A stretch of 64,000 nt of DNA from Odontesthes bonariensis (Eukaryota; Chordata; Actinopteri; Atheriniformes; Atherinopsidae), in assembly GCF_027942865.1 (NCBI RefSeq), contig NC_134515.1:25132227-25196226 (forward strand), read 5' to 3'. Shown one piece after another: positions 1-10,800 of this stretch (the stretch's first letter is position 1; each line of letters opens with the position of its first letter). A program made the position numbers and the translations under genes. The notes below the pieces were generated by a model. It ran no database searches. It was not told the origin of the DNA and saw only the letters and a program-made list of their open reading frames with translations.

Positions 1-551
1 CCACCAGCAAAGTAAAATCCCCCACAACCTGAGGGCTACCTGCAAGAATGCCTCTCTGCACTTCATCACCTGTCTGACTCATAGGTGAAAGCATTTAACA
101 TTCTAAAGGGGTTGGGTTTGCAAGCGTAGGTGCAGGGCTTTTAAGTTCTTTATCACTCACTTGTCATCCTTTACGCTACCAGGAAGCCATTTTAGCTTTC
201 AGCCAAAGTTGAAAGTTCAGCTTTTTTTTTCCTACCAAATGGTTCCCTCTGCAGTCTGCTAAAAGCACACCTTATGCAAAACCAGCCACAGCTGAAGGGT
301 GCATTTCCTCTTTCAGGAAATTAAACAGAAATCTAATCATCTTGTGTGGCCGGACCTCCCACCAAAAACAGCGAAGGGTATATATTTATCTATTTACACA
401 TCACGACTTGCTTGTGTTGATCTTTGAAAGGTCAAAAGGCTTCCGTGGATCCCACACAGTCATTGCGTAAAATGGCTACAGTGTTCAGGGTGAGGAGAGA
501 AAAAAAAACCCTGAACCCTTTTTACATAACCATGTGTTCGAATCAAGTTAC
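1..551. other. spo11 intron after exon 2
   Basis: On the minus strand this should be intron. I found no segment resembling the next SPO11 exon, so that exon is probably outside the window. No repeat was recognised. Confidence 0.5.
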
Positions 552-665
552 CTGACGTTGGACCAGCTGGATCTGTTGGGCACTATCAGGACAGGGGCTT
601 CATCTTTGGACAGAGCAGTCACTATTGCCAGGATTACACTTTCAATGCGGCTCAAAGTTTCACAG
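552..665 (-). CDS. spo11: spo11 coding exon 2
   Basis: Starts after a pyrimidine-rich CTAG acceptor and ends GTCAG/GTAACT. It encodes the conserved RIESVI...LSKDEAP...NRSSW block of SPO11 and ends in phase 2. Confidence 0.85.
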
Positions 666-1386
666 CTAGAAAGGAAAGCACAGCCAGGATCACACTGCAG
701 CAGAAACAAACAAACAATTGTTCCGAGGCTTTGGCAGTGAAGGAGGCGACTATCATTTTCACAGTAGTGGCGCTTTGTTTTGATCTTTCTTGTGTCCAAA
801 ACAACTGAGAACATTTTATTACTGCTTATATCTACAGTTCCATCAACATCCCTGCATCTGCACACACTGATTTCTGTGCTGGTCCTATGTGCTTTCAACA
901 TACCTAAAATGTATCATATCATACATCCGAAGTAAGACTAATGTAAAAATATATACATTTCAACTCGAGACATAGATATATATTTTTACACACAACTTTT
1001 CTGTTCACACAATGGACTGGTTGCACAAGTTTTGTTCATCATATTATTTGCATATTAAAGATAGCTATCGTGTAACCATGAATGAAAGTAGAGTCAGGCT
1101 AAACTAATTGATTTAATCAACCGTTATTAACTCCACTACTGACATATCAGTTCAATTAAAGCAACTGCTCCTGAATAAACCCAAATAACGCGATGACAGC
1201 TGTTAGCCTCTGGTTACACTAGCTAGCAGAGGTTGATGGAAGCTCTCAGCAGGAGGAGTGACTGTAAACTTACTGACTGACGTCTGTCTCAGCACGTTGG
1301 CTGTTTGCCATGACATCGACGCTGGTCAACAGCTGGGCACGAAGCTTGTCAATTTCAGAAAACAAATGTGCTGCACGGGATCCCAT
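552..1386 (-). CDS. spo11: spo11, first two coding exons (partial gene)
   Basis: SPO11 is the topoisomerase VI A-like protein that makes the DNA double-strand breaks that start meiotic recombination. Two exons are visible, 1386-1274 and 665-552. Exon 1 ends after two bases of a codon at a donor (CA then GTAAGT). Exon 2 follows a TTTCCTTTCTAG acceptor and supplies the third base, so the phases agree. Exon 2 reads ETLSRIESVILAIVTALSKD and then EAPVLIVPNRSSWSNVR, which matches the vertebrate SPO11 segment with the EAP and NRSSW motifs. I chose the start at 1386 (MGSRAAHLFSEIDKLRAQLL) because it lines up with the start of human SPO11; an in-frame ATG at 1470 would add 28 residues. The catalytic tyrosine and Toprim exons are off the left edge. 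Confidence 0.85.
666..1273 (-). other. spo11 intron 1
   Basis: A 608-bp intron bounded by GTAAGT and CTAG on the minus strand. It is AT-rich; nothing else was recognised. Confidence 0.65.
1274..1386 (-). CDS. spo11: spo11 coding exon 1
   Basis: Encodes the short N-terminal helix region (FSEIDKLRAQLL). It ends in phase 2 at a TCA/GTAAGT donor. The reading frame stays open upstream to 1470. Confidence 0.75.
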
Positions 1387-1404
1387 CTTGTAGCCTGTTA
1401 AGGA

Positions 1405-1413
1405 TTTTCCCGC
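1405..1413. promoter_or_regulatory. E2F-like site upstream of spo11 ATG
   Basis: TTTTCCCGC fits the E2F consensus TTTSSCGC. It lies about 20 bp upstream of the preferred spo11 start, in the probable 5' leader. It is a sequence match only; regulation is inferred. Confidence 0.3.
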
Positions 1414-1470
1414 GTAAACATCGACGGTAATCTCGCGCGTTTGACGAAGCCGCATTTGGATTTGAGACAT

Positions 1471-4400
1471 ATGAGAATGTAAAAAGTAATTTTGAGAAAA
1501 AAAATTAAATTAAACATGAAATTAAAGAAAGCTACTCTAAAATTGGAATAATGATTTTAATATCAATAAAAAAAAAAGACCTCTTTTACATTAGCCGGTT
1601 CTCTTTGCTCCCTGGGATCATGTGAGGTATAAATGGGACCGCATATGACAATGTCCCTTAAGTTTATGACATATGATATGGTATAACAATATAGTAAATG
1701 TTTTACTGCACTCACGTACAGCATTATATAAAATACCATCTCAGTTAGGCTCTGTTTACATTAATTCATTTCACCATTTCTTCGTGTCGGCGTCTTGCAA
1801 ACTATTTACATATTTACATTTACACTGAAACGGGGATCGGCTGATTCGCCAGTCACATGACTAATCAGCCATCACATCACATGATCGCCCTTGCATCTGG
1901 AGCATGAGCAACTGCTTTATATTAACAGATTTATCAGGGCTGCTCTGGACATTCGAAAGTTCTGGCGCCATTCTTCGGCGACAACAACTTGGTCCACGAA
2001 ATTGTCCCACCATGCGCTGCTTCTTCCCGGTCTAACCCAAAAGCGGCGCTCCATGTACGGCTTGCGTTGCTGCTGTGGCTGGGTTCTCATTATAAAAGCC
2101 GAGTAGCTAGAGCTCAGCACACTGCGTATCCCCGTTTCTCCCCGTTTACAACTGCTAAAATCAGCATCGTATGCGAATGCTTACGTGGGCTCCGGCGTAT
2201 TTGAATCCTTCCACCTATGAAGTCGTATTCCAGTATTTTAATGTAATGGACAGTGCAACCACCCATCCGCGATAGAAACGATATAGAAACAGATTAGTAT
2301 AAACGGGTAAATGAGTAAATAAGTCCCTGAAAGACGCTGTCATCATCTCAAAGGTCAGTGCAGGATTGCAAGCTGTGTCCTTTATTAGAATCAAGGAAAG
2401 TGTCGGCCAATTAACACCTCACTGGAGTAGAGTAGAAAGCTTATGCTGATACTGTTAAGAGAAATCCACATTAGCACCCTCTGTGGCCCTCAGTAATTAG
2501 ACCTTCTGTCGGAGCTTGCTGGTACTTGTCCAAAGGTGTGTCGACTGTGTGTGTGTGTGTTTCTGTTTGTGTGTTTGTGGTGGTTTCAAACGGATGGGCT
2601 GTGGTTCGAGTCTGTGAGATAATGAATATATGTTGTTTCTATTTGCCATATGGAAAGGAATTTTAAGTATAATTTTGACGATGGATGTGTGTAATGATAA
2701 TACAGGCCAACATGTGTTTTAGGGTTCTATGAGAGGCCATAATGTTGCTCATTCTTTTGATAGCAGTTCAGCTGACAGTATCAGACATTTCTTGACTAAT
2801 TGTTGCAGTTCTAAGTTCCGGACATTGAATGAATGTAACATCCTGAGGAATTTGCCCGTGTGTTTTCATCGACAATCCTTCAAAACCTGTTTCTGTTTCT
2901 TTGTTGCATCACATGGCAGTCATGTCGCTTCATTGTTAAAAGAGGGATATGTGCTGAGATTCTATAACTAGTTGGTCATCCAAAGTCCCCACTTTCTGGA
3001 GTTGCTAGCAGGCATGCTGTGTGTGTTTGCAGAGGCACTGTGGTCTTTCTTTCACAGTGTGAAGGCCTGCTCGGAGTGTGTGTGAGCCAGGATCTAAAGA
3101 GAAGAGGTCCATGCCCCTGACCTGACCCTGAATATTTCCTAATGTGCAGCTTTACCAAAGGTCCCCTTTCCCCTGACTGGCTTTGACAAGCTGCTTCCGT
3201 TATAATGGCTCTTAATTTCTGCGTAATTGCTATCTTTCAGTGTTGAAGAGCAACCCCTCACTCAAGCTGAAAACAATCTTAATATGTGGAAGCCCGCAGG
3301 TTGGCGGGGTCCTTTTTCTTCTGTTCCAGAAAGCCTGGGCCCCCTGCTGTTTCTTTGGCCTGAGAGAGATTTGCGTCGAGTGCGAGGCCCTAACCTGAGG
3401 AGACAGAGTGCAACGAGTCATGTGCTTGTCTCAGGATGAGTGTTTGTGCTGGGCAGGAGAGGGGGACACAGGGGAAGTAGGGGCCTGCAGGGTCAAAGTA
3501 AAAAAAAAAGAAGTTTGCGGGAGGGGGGCACCCGCTGCAGGTGAGGGGGATTAGCTGCAGCTAGAGGCCCAAAGAAACTAAATACAGATCTGTCAACCTA
3601 ATCCTCACAAATAGAAAACAGAGCTGCCCTCCCTTCACAATCCACATAGTTCAGCACATCCACCTCCTGCTCCTCTTCCCCCCATCCCCAAACACACACA
3701 CTTTCTACCTCAGGCTGTCCCACTTCTCTGTTTCTCATCAGCTTTTGGCCATGACCAGTCTGACAATGCCGCCTTCTCTCTAATGGCTCTTCAGTCCAGT
3801 TTCCCAGAAAGAAAAAGTGACTACCCAATGTCCGCTCTGATTGACAGAGCAGCATTGCCTTATGGGCTGATGAAAGCAAAGAGTCAAAGGGGCAAGGCCT
3901 CTCACTACACAGATTGGAATCTTAATGGGACGTCTGCTTAGAGCTGCATGAAACTGGCCAGAGCTTTATCAGGCCCACACACCTCAGTAATGGATGCTGA
4001 TAAGTATGTGGCTAGGCGAAGAGATCAGCTCAGTGTCAAGCCAGGACCCTGTGCTGATGACACGAGTGACAGAGTGCCTGAGTAATAACATCCTGCAATG
4101 GATAAGCGCTACTAAGCTGGGGCATTATGGAAAGCTTAACCAAAATGGTATCTCTAGCTGTCAGTAACACCAGCTATAACTGATGGGTCCGGCTGGGCCG
4201 CTGAGGGCTATAAATCAGATCCAAGCTACTCTGGTGTTCCCAAGTGCGATATCCGGTTTCAGACAAACACAGGGCTGACAGGACATACCTCATACATGCG
4301 AAAGTAGGTAGTGAGTGATGGCAAAGAGACGTGTAAGGTGCAATATTTCATATAAGATGATCTTGTGTTTCTTTCCAGAAAATCCTGCCGGGTAAATTTG

Positions 4401-7400
4401 AGATGTGCTGAAAAGTGTCGGGTAGCAAGTGCCAATCCCTTCCTTTTTGTTCATTAAGAAACGATATTATCACTTAAAGACACGCAACTTTGAAAAAAAA
4501 AATAAATAATAATAATCTCAAACTAGATCCAGATTTTTAAAAATGTGATCAAACCCAAAACCTAAATGGGCTCCTCAAAGTGAGCTATTTCAAAGCTGTT
4601 TCTTATATCCACCCCCTCACTTTTCTTCTGCCTGTCTCACAGCTGTGTCTCATATGTTCATGAGGCCCCTGGATGTGTGAGACACCAGAAGGGTAAGATT
4701 TGCAATAGCTCAGCTCCACCTGGTTAGGCTGTTTTAACAGGCCGTCACTTTGTGCACTGCACAGTGGGGTTAGGACAAAAACTTAGACAAGGGAGGGCAG
4801 GACAGGCAGACAGGAAGGGGTGAAAATAAAAAAAAAGTACCTCCACCTTCTTGTGTCCTTTCACTCCAACCCCACACTGCTTCGTCTGGGGGTCAATTTA
4901 CCATGGAAAAAAAAAACTTACTGTATCATCTGTGGGCTTGCTTGGTCGGAGCCCCCTTTATCAAATCTCATCCGCCTCCCTGCATCCACAGGTCTTCAAA
5001 GAGCTGCTGCCTGCTGCTCTCTGAGGCAACACATGAAATAAATATTACTATGACCTCTGACCACATGCTTTGAGCTCTTAAATAGAGTTAACCAAGCAGA
5101 CAGGAAGAGCACTGACTCACACAGATAAAAAGGAAAAAAGAGAAAACAATATGATGAACAGATGACAATGTTATGGGGGTGTGAAAGCGTTTTACTTCAC
5201 TGCTGTGTGGTCCTCTTTGGAGCTTTATGTCATGCTCCAACCTGTTGGAGTTTGGTGGAGAGGGGGCGTAATTTGCTCACATGGACTTAGATCATAGTGA
5301 GCAGTTTGAATGTGTTGTCAAAATGCTTCAGGCCAAATGCTGAATGTGTGCGGAATTGACTAAAAAACACCCAAACACAGAACAAGTAGAAGCAAGTGTC
5401 CCTAAATATAAAGATCTTATGATTTCAGCGGTAAGCCTTAATAGTACAACTTATTTATAGTCATGAATACACTGCATCATAATTTAGTCATACATACTTG
5501 AAAAAAATGATTGGCTATTTTTTTTTGGCAGCTTTATTCTTTTTGAGCCAATAACTTCAGAACTTTCAATCACTGTCCTGCATTAGTTTCTCTTGTCAAA
5601 GTGCCCATCAGTGCAGCTCCCCGAGCCTGGCCAGCTTATGCCACTGTTTACTGCGACTGTCACCAGGCCCACGGAGGCCTAAACAAAGGGGGGTCTGTTC
5701 CTTTTGTCCTGTCCCGGATTGTCCTCCCCTGGGCACAAACTGAGCTGAGGGCTGGAGGGGGGGTGGGGGGATTTGACCTCACCAACCTTACATCAAGGGT
5801 AAGAAAGCAGAAGAATGAGAGAAAGGGGGAAAAAAAGTGAGAAAGGGAGGCAGACGTATAGTTGTAAGTAAGACCCTTTCAAGTTTGCTGTCGGAAACTG
5901 CTGTAATGTAAGCGCCCACGGCCATTAGCTGATTCTATCTGAGCGCTGGATAGAGATGTTTACATGGTAAGGGCTACTACTAAAAGGCCTGTTAAAAGCA
6001 AATAGAGGATTTGATATACAAAATAGGTAGTGGCAGGATATGTAAGCTCTAGTGCTTTAAGCAATATTGAGTTGTCATTGGAAAAAAAGGAGTGGAAAGG
6101 CTTTGAAGACAAGAACAACCACATTAAATGGGTAGGAAGGTGGGCTAAGTGTAGAAGACCCCGAGACACGCTCTGCCTCCTTTACTCCCTTAATCTGTTT
6201 GCAATCATAGTTTAGGCTGTCTGGCAGCCTTTCTTGCTGTGCTATTGAAGTCTAATTTTACTGTCATAAAAATCACCTGGCAAACTGTAGCCTGAAAGCA
6301 TCTCAACCACAGAGCCTTTAAAGCTCCACTCCCTGAGCAGTTAGTTCTGTCTCGATAAAGCAGTCATTCTCAGGCCATCTGAAATCCCTCCGCTTGTGTC
6401 AGAGCAAGAGGGTCAGAAGCGTTCCATTAAAGTGTGGTGTTTAAGAGGTGCTGGTGCCAGGGGGGCAGATGGGATGATGAAGCATCTGCCAAACATCTGC
6501 ACCCCTCCTTTGCAGTCTGTACTTTGTCTGCGCACTGCTGCCTTTGTCATGAACTTACTGCTCCGGCAAAAAGGGGATGGAAAGCTTGAGTATCAGACAT
6601 GCAGAAATCGCAGTTCATGGCTGCAGTGCTGCCTATCTGACATCAAAGGACAACTGAGTTTAAAATCTCACACCCACATGACCCCAGGTATTCAGGGAGT
6701 GCACCTGCAGATCAGTAACTATTACAGTGTCTGCGTTGCAACTACATGTTACAACATCTCCCACTGTATTGAAGTATTCACTGGCAAACACATATAATGA
6801 GTCTCTACTATGAAGTGTGCTTTCCATCAACACACTCAGACTTAATAGCCTATTGTCTCCATCTTCACATCTGTCACAGCTGAATCTGCACAACCCTTTG
6901 GGTTTGAATGAAAGAAACCTGCTTTATCATAAACCGAGGCATTATCATACATATCCAACTTTGTATTTGCACATGTAGCCTCCAGCCTCTTTCCAACCGG
7001 TAACTTAAAGCCAAAGTCGCTATATCTCCAACAGTGAAACCGCCGCATATGCGCTCTTTCTGTTCCTCTCGCCCTCCCTCCTGCTCCTCCCAGCTCTCAG
7101 CGCCTCCTCACTACTTGTTCAGTGAAATGCGTCGGCTCGCAGCCTCCTCTCTGCAGTTGCAGGCTGCACCGCAGTTGGTAGCTTTTGAACACAGGTTTCT
7201 GTATGAGGACCGGGGTCCACGCGACCACAACTCGCCCAGAAAAGCAATCAATAAAAGGACTTTGAAGTTAAGTTGATGTTATATTTGGAAGTACTTCCCT
7301 CAACATGAGGGTTCGTGCCTGATTTTGGATATTGAACACAGACTGCCTGTTGCTAAAAGTTCAATATCCATTTTCTTCAAAGTTTTGGTGAACAGATCGG

Positions 7401-7423
7401 GGCGCAGACGCACGCTGAGCACC
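1471..7423. other. Intergenic region between divergent spo11 and bmp7
   Basis: About 6 kb between two genes transcribed away from each other, so both promoters should lie here. Apart from a Harbinger-like fragment near 2 kb and a short TG run near 2.55 kb, nothing specific was recognised. The frames of 60 to 133 codons here have no recognisable composition or family match and look like chance. No convincing TATA box precedes the bmp7 start. Confidence 0.6.
1917..2120 (-). pseudogene. PIF/Harbinger transposase-like fragment
   Basis: A 67-codon frame contains MERRFWVRPGRSSAWWDNF followed by EEWRQNFRMSRAAL, which resembles the N-terminal region of Harbinger-derived nucleases (HARBI1 family: WVRP...WW...EW...NFRMSR). 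The frame stops straight after RAALINLLI, and no DDE catalytic exons were found, so this is a truncated remnant. Terminal repeats of the parent element were not identified. Confidence 0.55.
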
Positions 7424-7826
7424 ATGGTGCCGATTTTGGATAGGCGTGCGCCTGCTTTGCTTTTGGTTTTTTGGAGCTATTGCGTCCTGGCGGATACAGC
7501 CTTCATGAACTTTACTTTGGACAATGAGTTCCACTCCAGTTTTATCCACCGTCGACTGAAGAGCCAGGAGCGCAGAGAGATGCAGCGGGAGATCCTGTCC
7601 ATCTTGGGGCTGCCGCACCGGCCGCGACCCCACCTCCACGGAAAGCACAATGCTGCCCCGATGTTCATGTTGGACTTGTACAACGCCATGTCCACAGAGG
7701 GAGATGAGGACAGATACTCCTACCCCTACAAACCCGTCTTCACCACCCAGGGTCCCCCGATAGCCAGCCTGCAAGACAACAACTTCTTGAACGATGCAGA
7801 CATGGTCATGAGCTTTGTAAATCTGG
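7424..7826 (+). CDS. bmp7: bmp7 coding exon 1
   Basis: Encodes the signal peptide and start of the prodomain through MVMSFVNL. It ends one base into a codon (CTG G/GTAGGC). An in-frame ATG at 7325 would add 33 residues ahead of the signal peptide, but the 7424 ATG has the better context and matches family length. Confidence 0.93.
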
Positions 7827-10800
7827 GTAGGCTCTTAATTCTTTTAAGCCCTCTATAGATAGAATCAGTTCAAAAGCTTTCTACGGTGTTAAAAATCTTT
7901 CAATAAATAAGTCAATTAATTGGACAGAGAATATGACCACTGACATAATTATAATTCCCCCCAACTCAGTCCTTTCAGTTCTCGCAATATCACTTTAGCT
8001 ATGAGTACAATCAGAATCATGTGACTTTGAAAACATTTTTTTCCTTTTTTTATGTGACTCACAGATAATAGAACATAATTGTTGCAGTGACATTGTACTT
8101 GTTTCATCGCCCTAAGGCACAGCTTGTGTATTGTTCTACAGTTCCTGCATGCACACTTAGAGGACCAGTACAATAACCATGTTGATATACAGCTAGGTGC
8201 AGTTATTACCAGGAGTGCCAAATTCCAGTGTCTCCCTTTGTTAAACAGCTGTGCAACCAAGTAATGTTCAGGTACTCAGCAGTGAATGAAGGTCCAACCA
8301 ACAGCTAATGTGTCAGCCGTGTGTTATCTAAAGAACAAGTAAGTCAATAGCACAGTGGGTTCAAAGTGCACCGAGCTCACTCCCTTCACTCTAATCTGGA
8401 GACATCCCTGTAGACACATAGATCACAAAATAATGCCACTCAATACTGAACTGAGCTCAGCTTAGTCAGATTCACTTGCTTACAAAGAGAGTCGTGATAT
8501 TGTAGGATGCATTTCACCCCAATGAGTTGTGAAGTGGATTTCTGAGTCACTGAGATGATCAAATATCAAACAGTCTTTTTGCTGTCAGTAACAGCCACAG
8601 ATTGTTAAATTCAAATAAGCACACAACACTAGCGGGCATATATGCCTCATTAAACTTCAATTTTCTTAATAAATTGTGTAGGTAAAGTAACAGTTGAACG
8701 TATGCTCCCGATGAGTAGCTCCAACTTATTAGTTTAACAAAACAAATCAAATTCGGAGCAGGCATATCTAGTAGTTGCATTTTTTGTTGTAGTTCTGCTT
8801 GGATTTAGACGTTTGCATTCAATCCTGGAAAGATCATTGTTGGAGTGTCTTGGCAAGAGAGAGGGAGGTGACACTGGTTCCTCCGCTGCACTGTGTAATT
8901 ACAGCGGGAGCTGCTTCATTGTGACTATTTTCAACAGGCTGTAACGCAGATGGATTTGACCACAGAGACTCACAAAGTCAAGGGCCAAGACTGCAGTAGA
9001 ATGAGGAGGTAGAGGGGTGCTTTTGAGTGAGAAGACAAGAGATGAAATTGGTCCTATAGGGCCTCTGCAGGATGGGTTGCATCAGCAAGCAAGAACATTT
9101 TTATTTGATATATTTAAGGGTATTGGAAGAAAGTCACAATGTCGTCTTTATATCTTGAGGTTAATTTAATCACTAATGGCTTTTGCTCCAACTGAGTCTT
9201 TTCCAGGGCGCATGTTCAGTGCTCCTTGTATCCTAATGAGTGACATTTTTGTCACTCATTAGGATACAAAGTGGGTATTTGTCGTTGCATTCTGCCACGT
9301 GTTGCAGATGTCACTGGGTTTCATGGTTGGGTTTGATCTTGTGTCCTATTTGATACCATCAAACAGCCATCCCAGCAGCTTGATTCAAAAGAGCAGATAA
9401 CACTCTGCTTCACTGCATTTCACACGAGAGAAAAAAAGACGAAAGCGATGGCTATCAAATGCATTGACTGTTTCCTCTCCAAATTCCTTCCTTTCCACTT
9501 TTGCTCGTTGCGGTTTTTGTTTTTCTTATTTAGGTCGTCCGAGAGCAAAATGAGTGTGGCTTTTATTTAAAAACGCTCCCTCCAAACTTTGCATGTCTCC
9601 ATAACTACGGAATGAAGGCACCTTAACATGAAAAAAACAAAAACATCTGACCAATTATTTCTCTTATTCACTGACTTCCCTGAAGGGAACTGATGCCCTG
9701 CGCTTGTTTGAGTCTTGCAGTGAGGCCAGTGCAGCCAGTCAGGTTGGGTGTGGGTTTTTGGGACAGACCCCAGTCCAGGGACGTCCTTTCACTGAGTCAC
9801 AGCAGTTTAAAAGCCCAGCTGTGTAAATGGCTTACAGCATTTGTTCAGAATGCACACTGCTGCATGCAACACAGGTCACCCAAGCACTGGGTGTGTGCCG
9901 GACATGCCATGATAACACGCCAGCAAATGAGTGCAGCGCACAAGTCTCAGAAGGTGGCCACACAACATAATGCTTTCTGTCCGTTTGTAATGATTATTTA
10001 CTATGATGCATTTGGTCTCTGGCAGCATTAGCCCTCAGCCACTGTCGATTAAAAGCATTTCCTCCTTAACAAACCACAGCCTCCATCGCTTTTGGACACA
10101 ACTTTGGTCTAATTTCTTACAGTACCAGGCTTGCTTTAACAGACAACAAAAGAGACTCACACAAACACTAATAAAGTCCAACCTGAAACAGTCGTTTACA
10201 CCTCCACAGCAACAGGAAAGTGCTGTGACTTGGGCGTCTGCTATTTGCATCCTGGATGACTGAAAGAAAAGTGGCATTGTCAGGAGGTGGATCAAGTGTT
10301 TTACTGTAAGATGTTATCATGAGGTGTGTTAGTCACAGCTTCCTTATTTCCCCTGTTCTCATGCAACCCTGGATTAACACAGCAGGATAAGATTTTGGGT
10401 TAACAACGCATCTCTATTCTAAAGCTGAGGTTCAGTGAGAAGTGATGATATGGTTTTTGTCTTGTTATTTGTCTAAGTTAATGACAAGATATTACAGTTT
10501 GTCCACAAATTCCAAGGATCTAGTTTATTCTTTAATAGTGTCGGAATTTCTCCAAAACCTTCAGTGCTATCCAGCCACATGACCACTGGTTCTCACAGAT
10601 ACATTGTTACATTTTTCACCTCTCAGTCATTTCCTAAAATACATTTATAATAATGATGGGACAGCATGTGGCCCACTTATGTATTAAGTGGTGTTTTAAA
10701 ATGGCCTAAAGTAAGACTTTTCAGACTTTGGCTTTGCGGATACTTTGTAATACTAGCATTCGGGACCAGTAAATGGATGCTTTTGTTCATTTTTATGAGA

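Noticed and set aside
2091..2098. TATAAAAG on the plus strand
   Set aside because: It lies inside the minus-strand Harbinger-like coding remnant with no gene downstream; probably fortuitous.
2603..2613. GGTTCGAGTCT resembles a tRNA B box
   Set aside because: The flanking bases do not pair as a T stem, and no A box or acceptor stem is present.
6396..6797. 133-codon plus-strand frame
   Set aside because: Composition and content suggest no known family, there are no splice or promoter cues, and it overlaps other chance frames.
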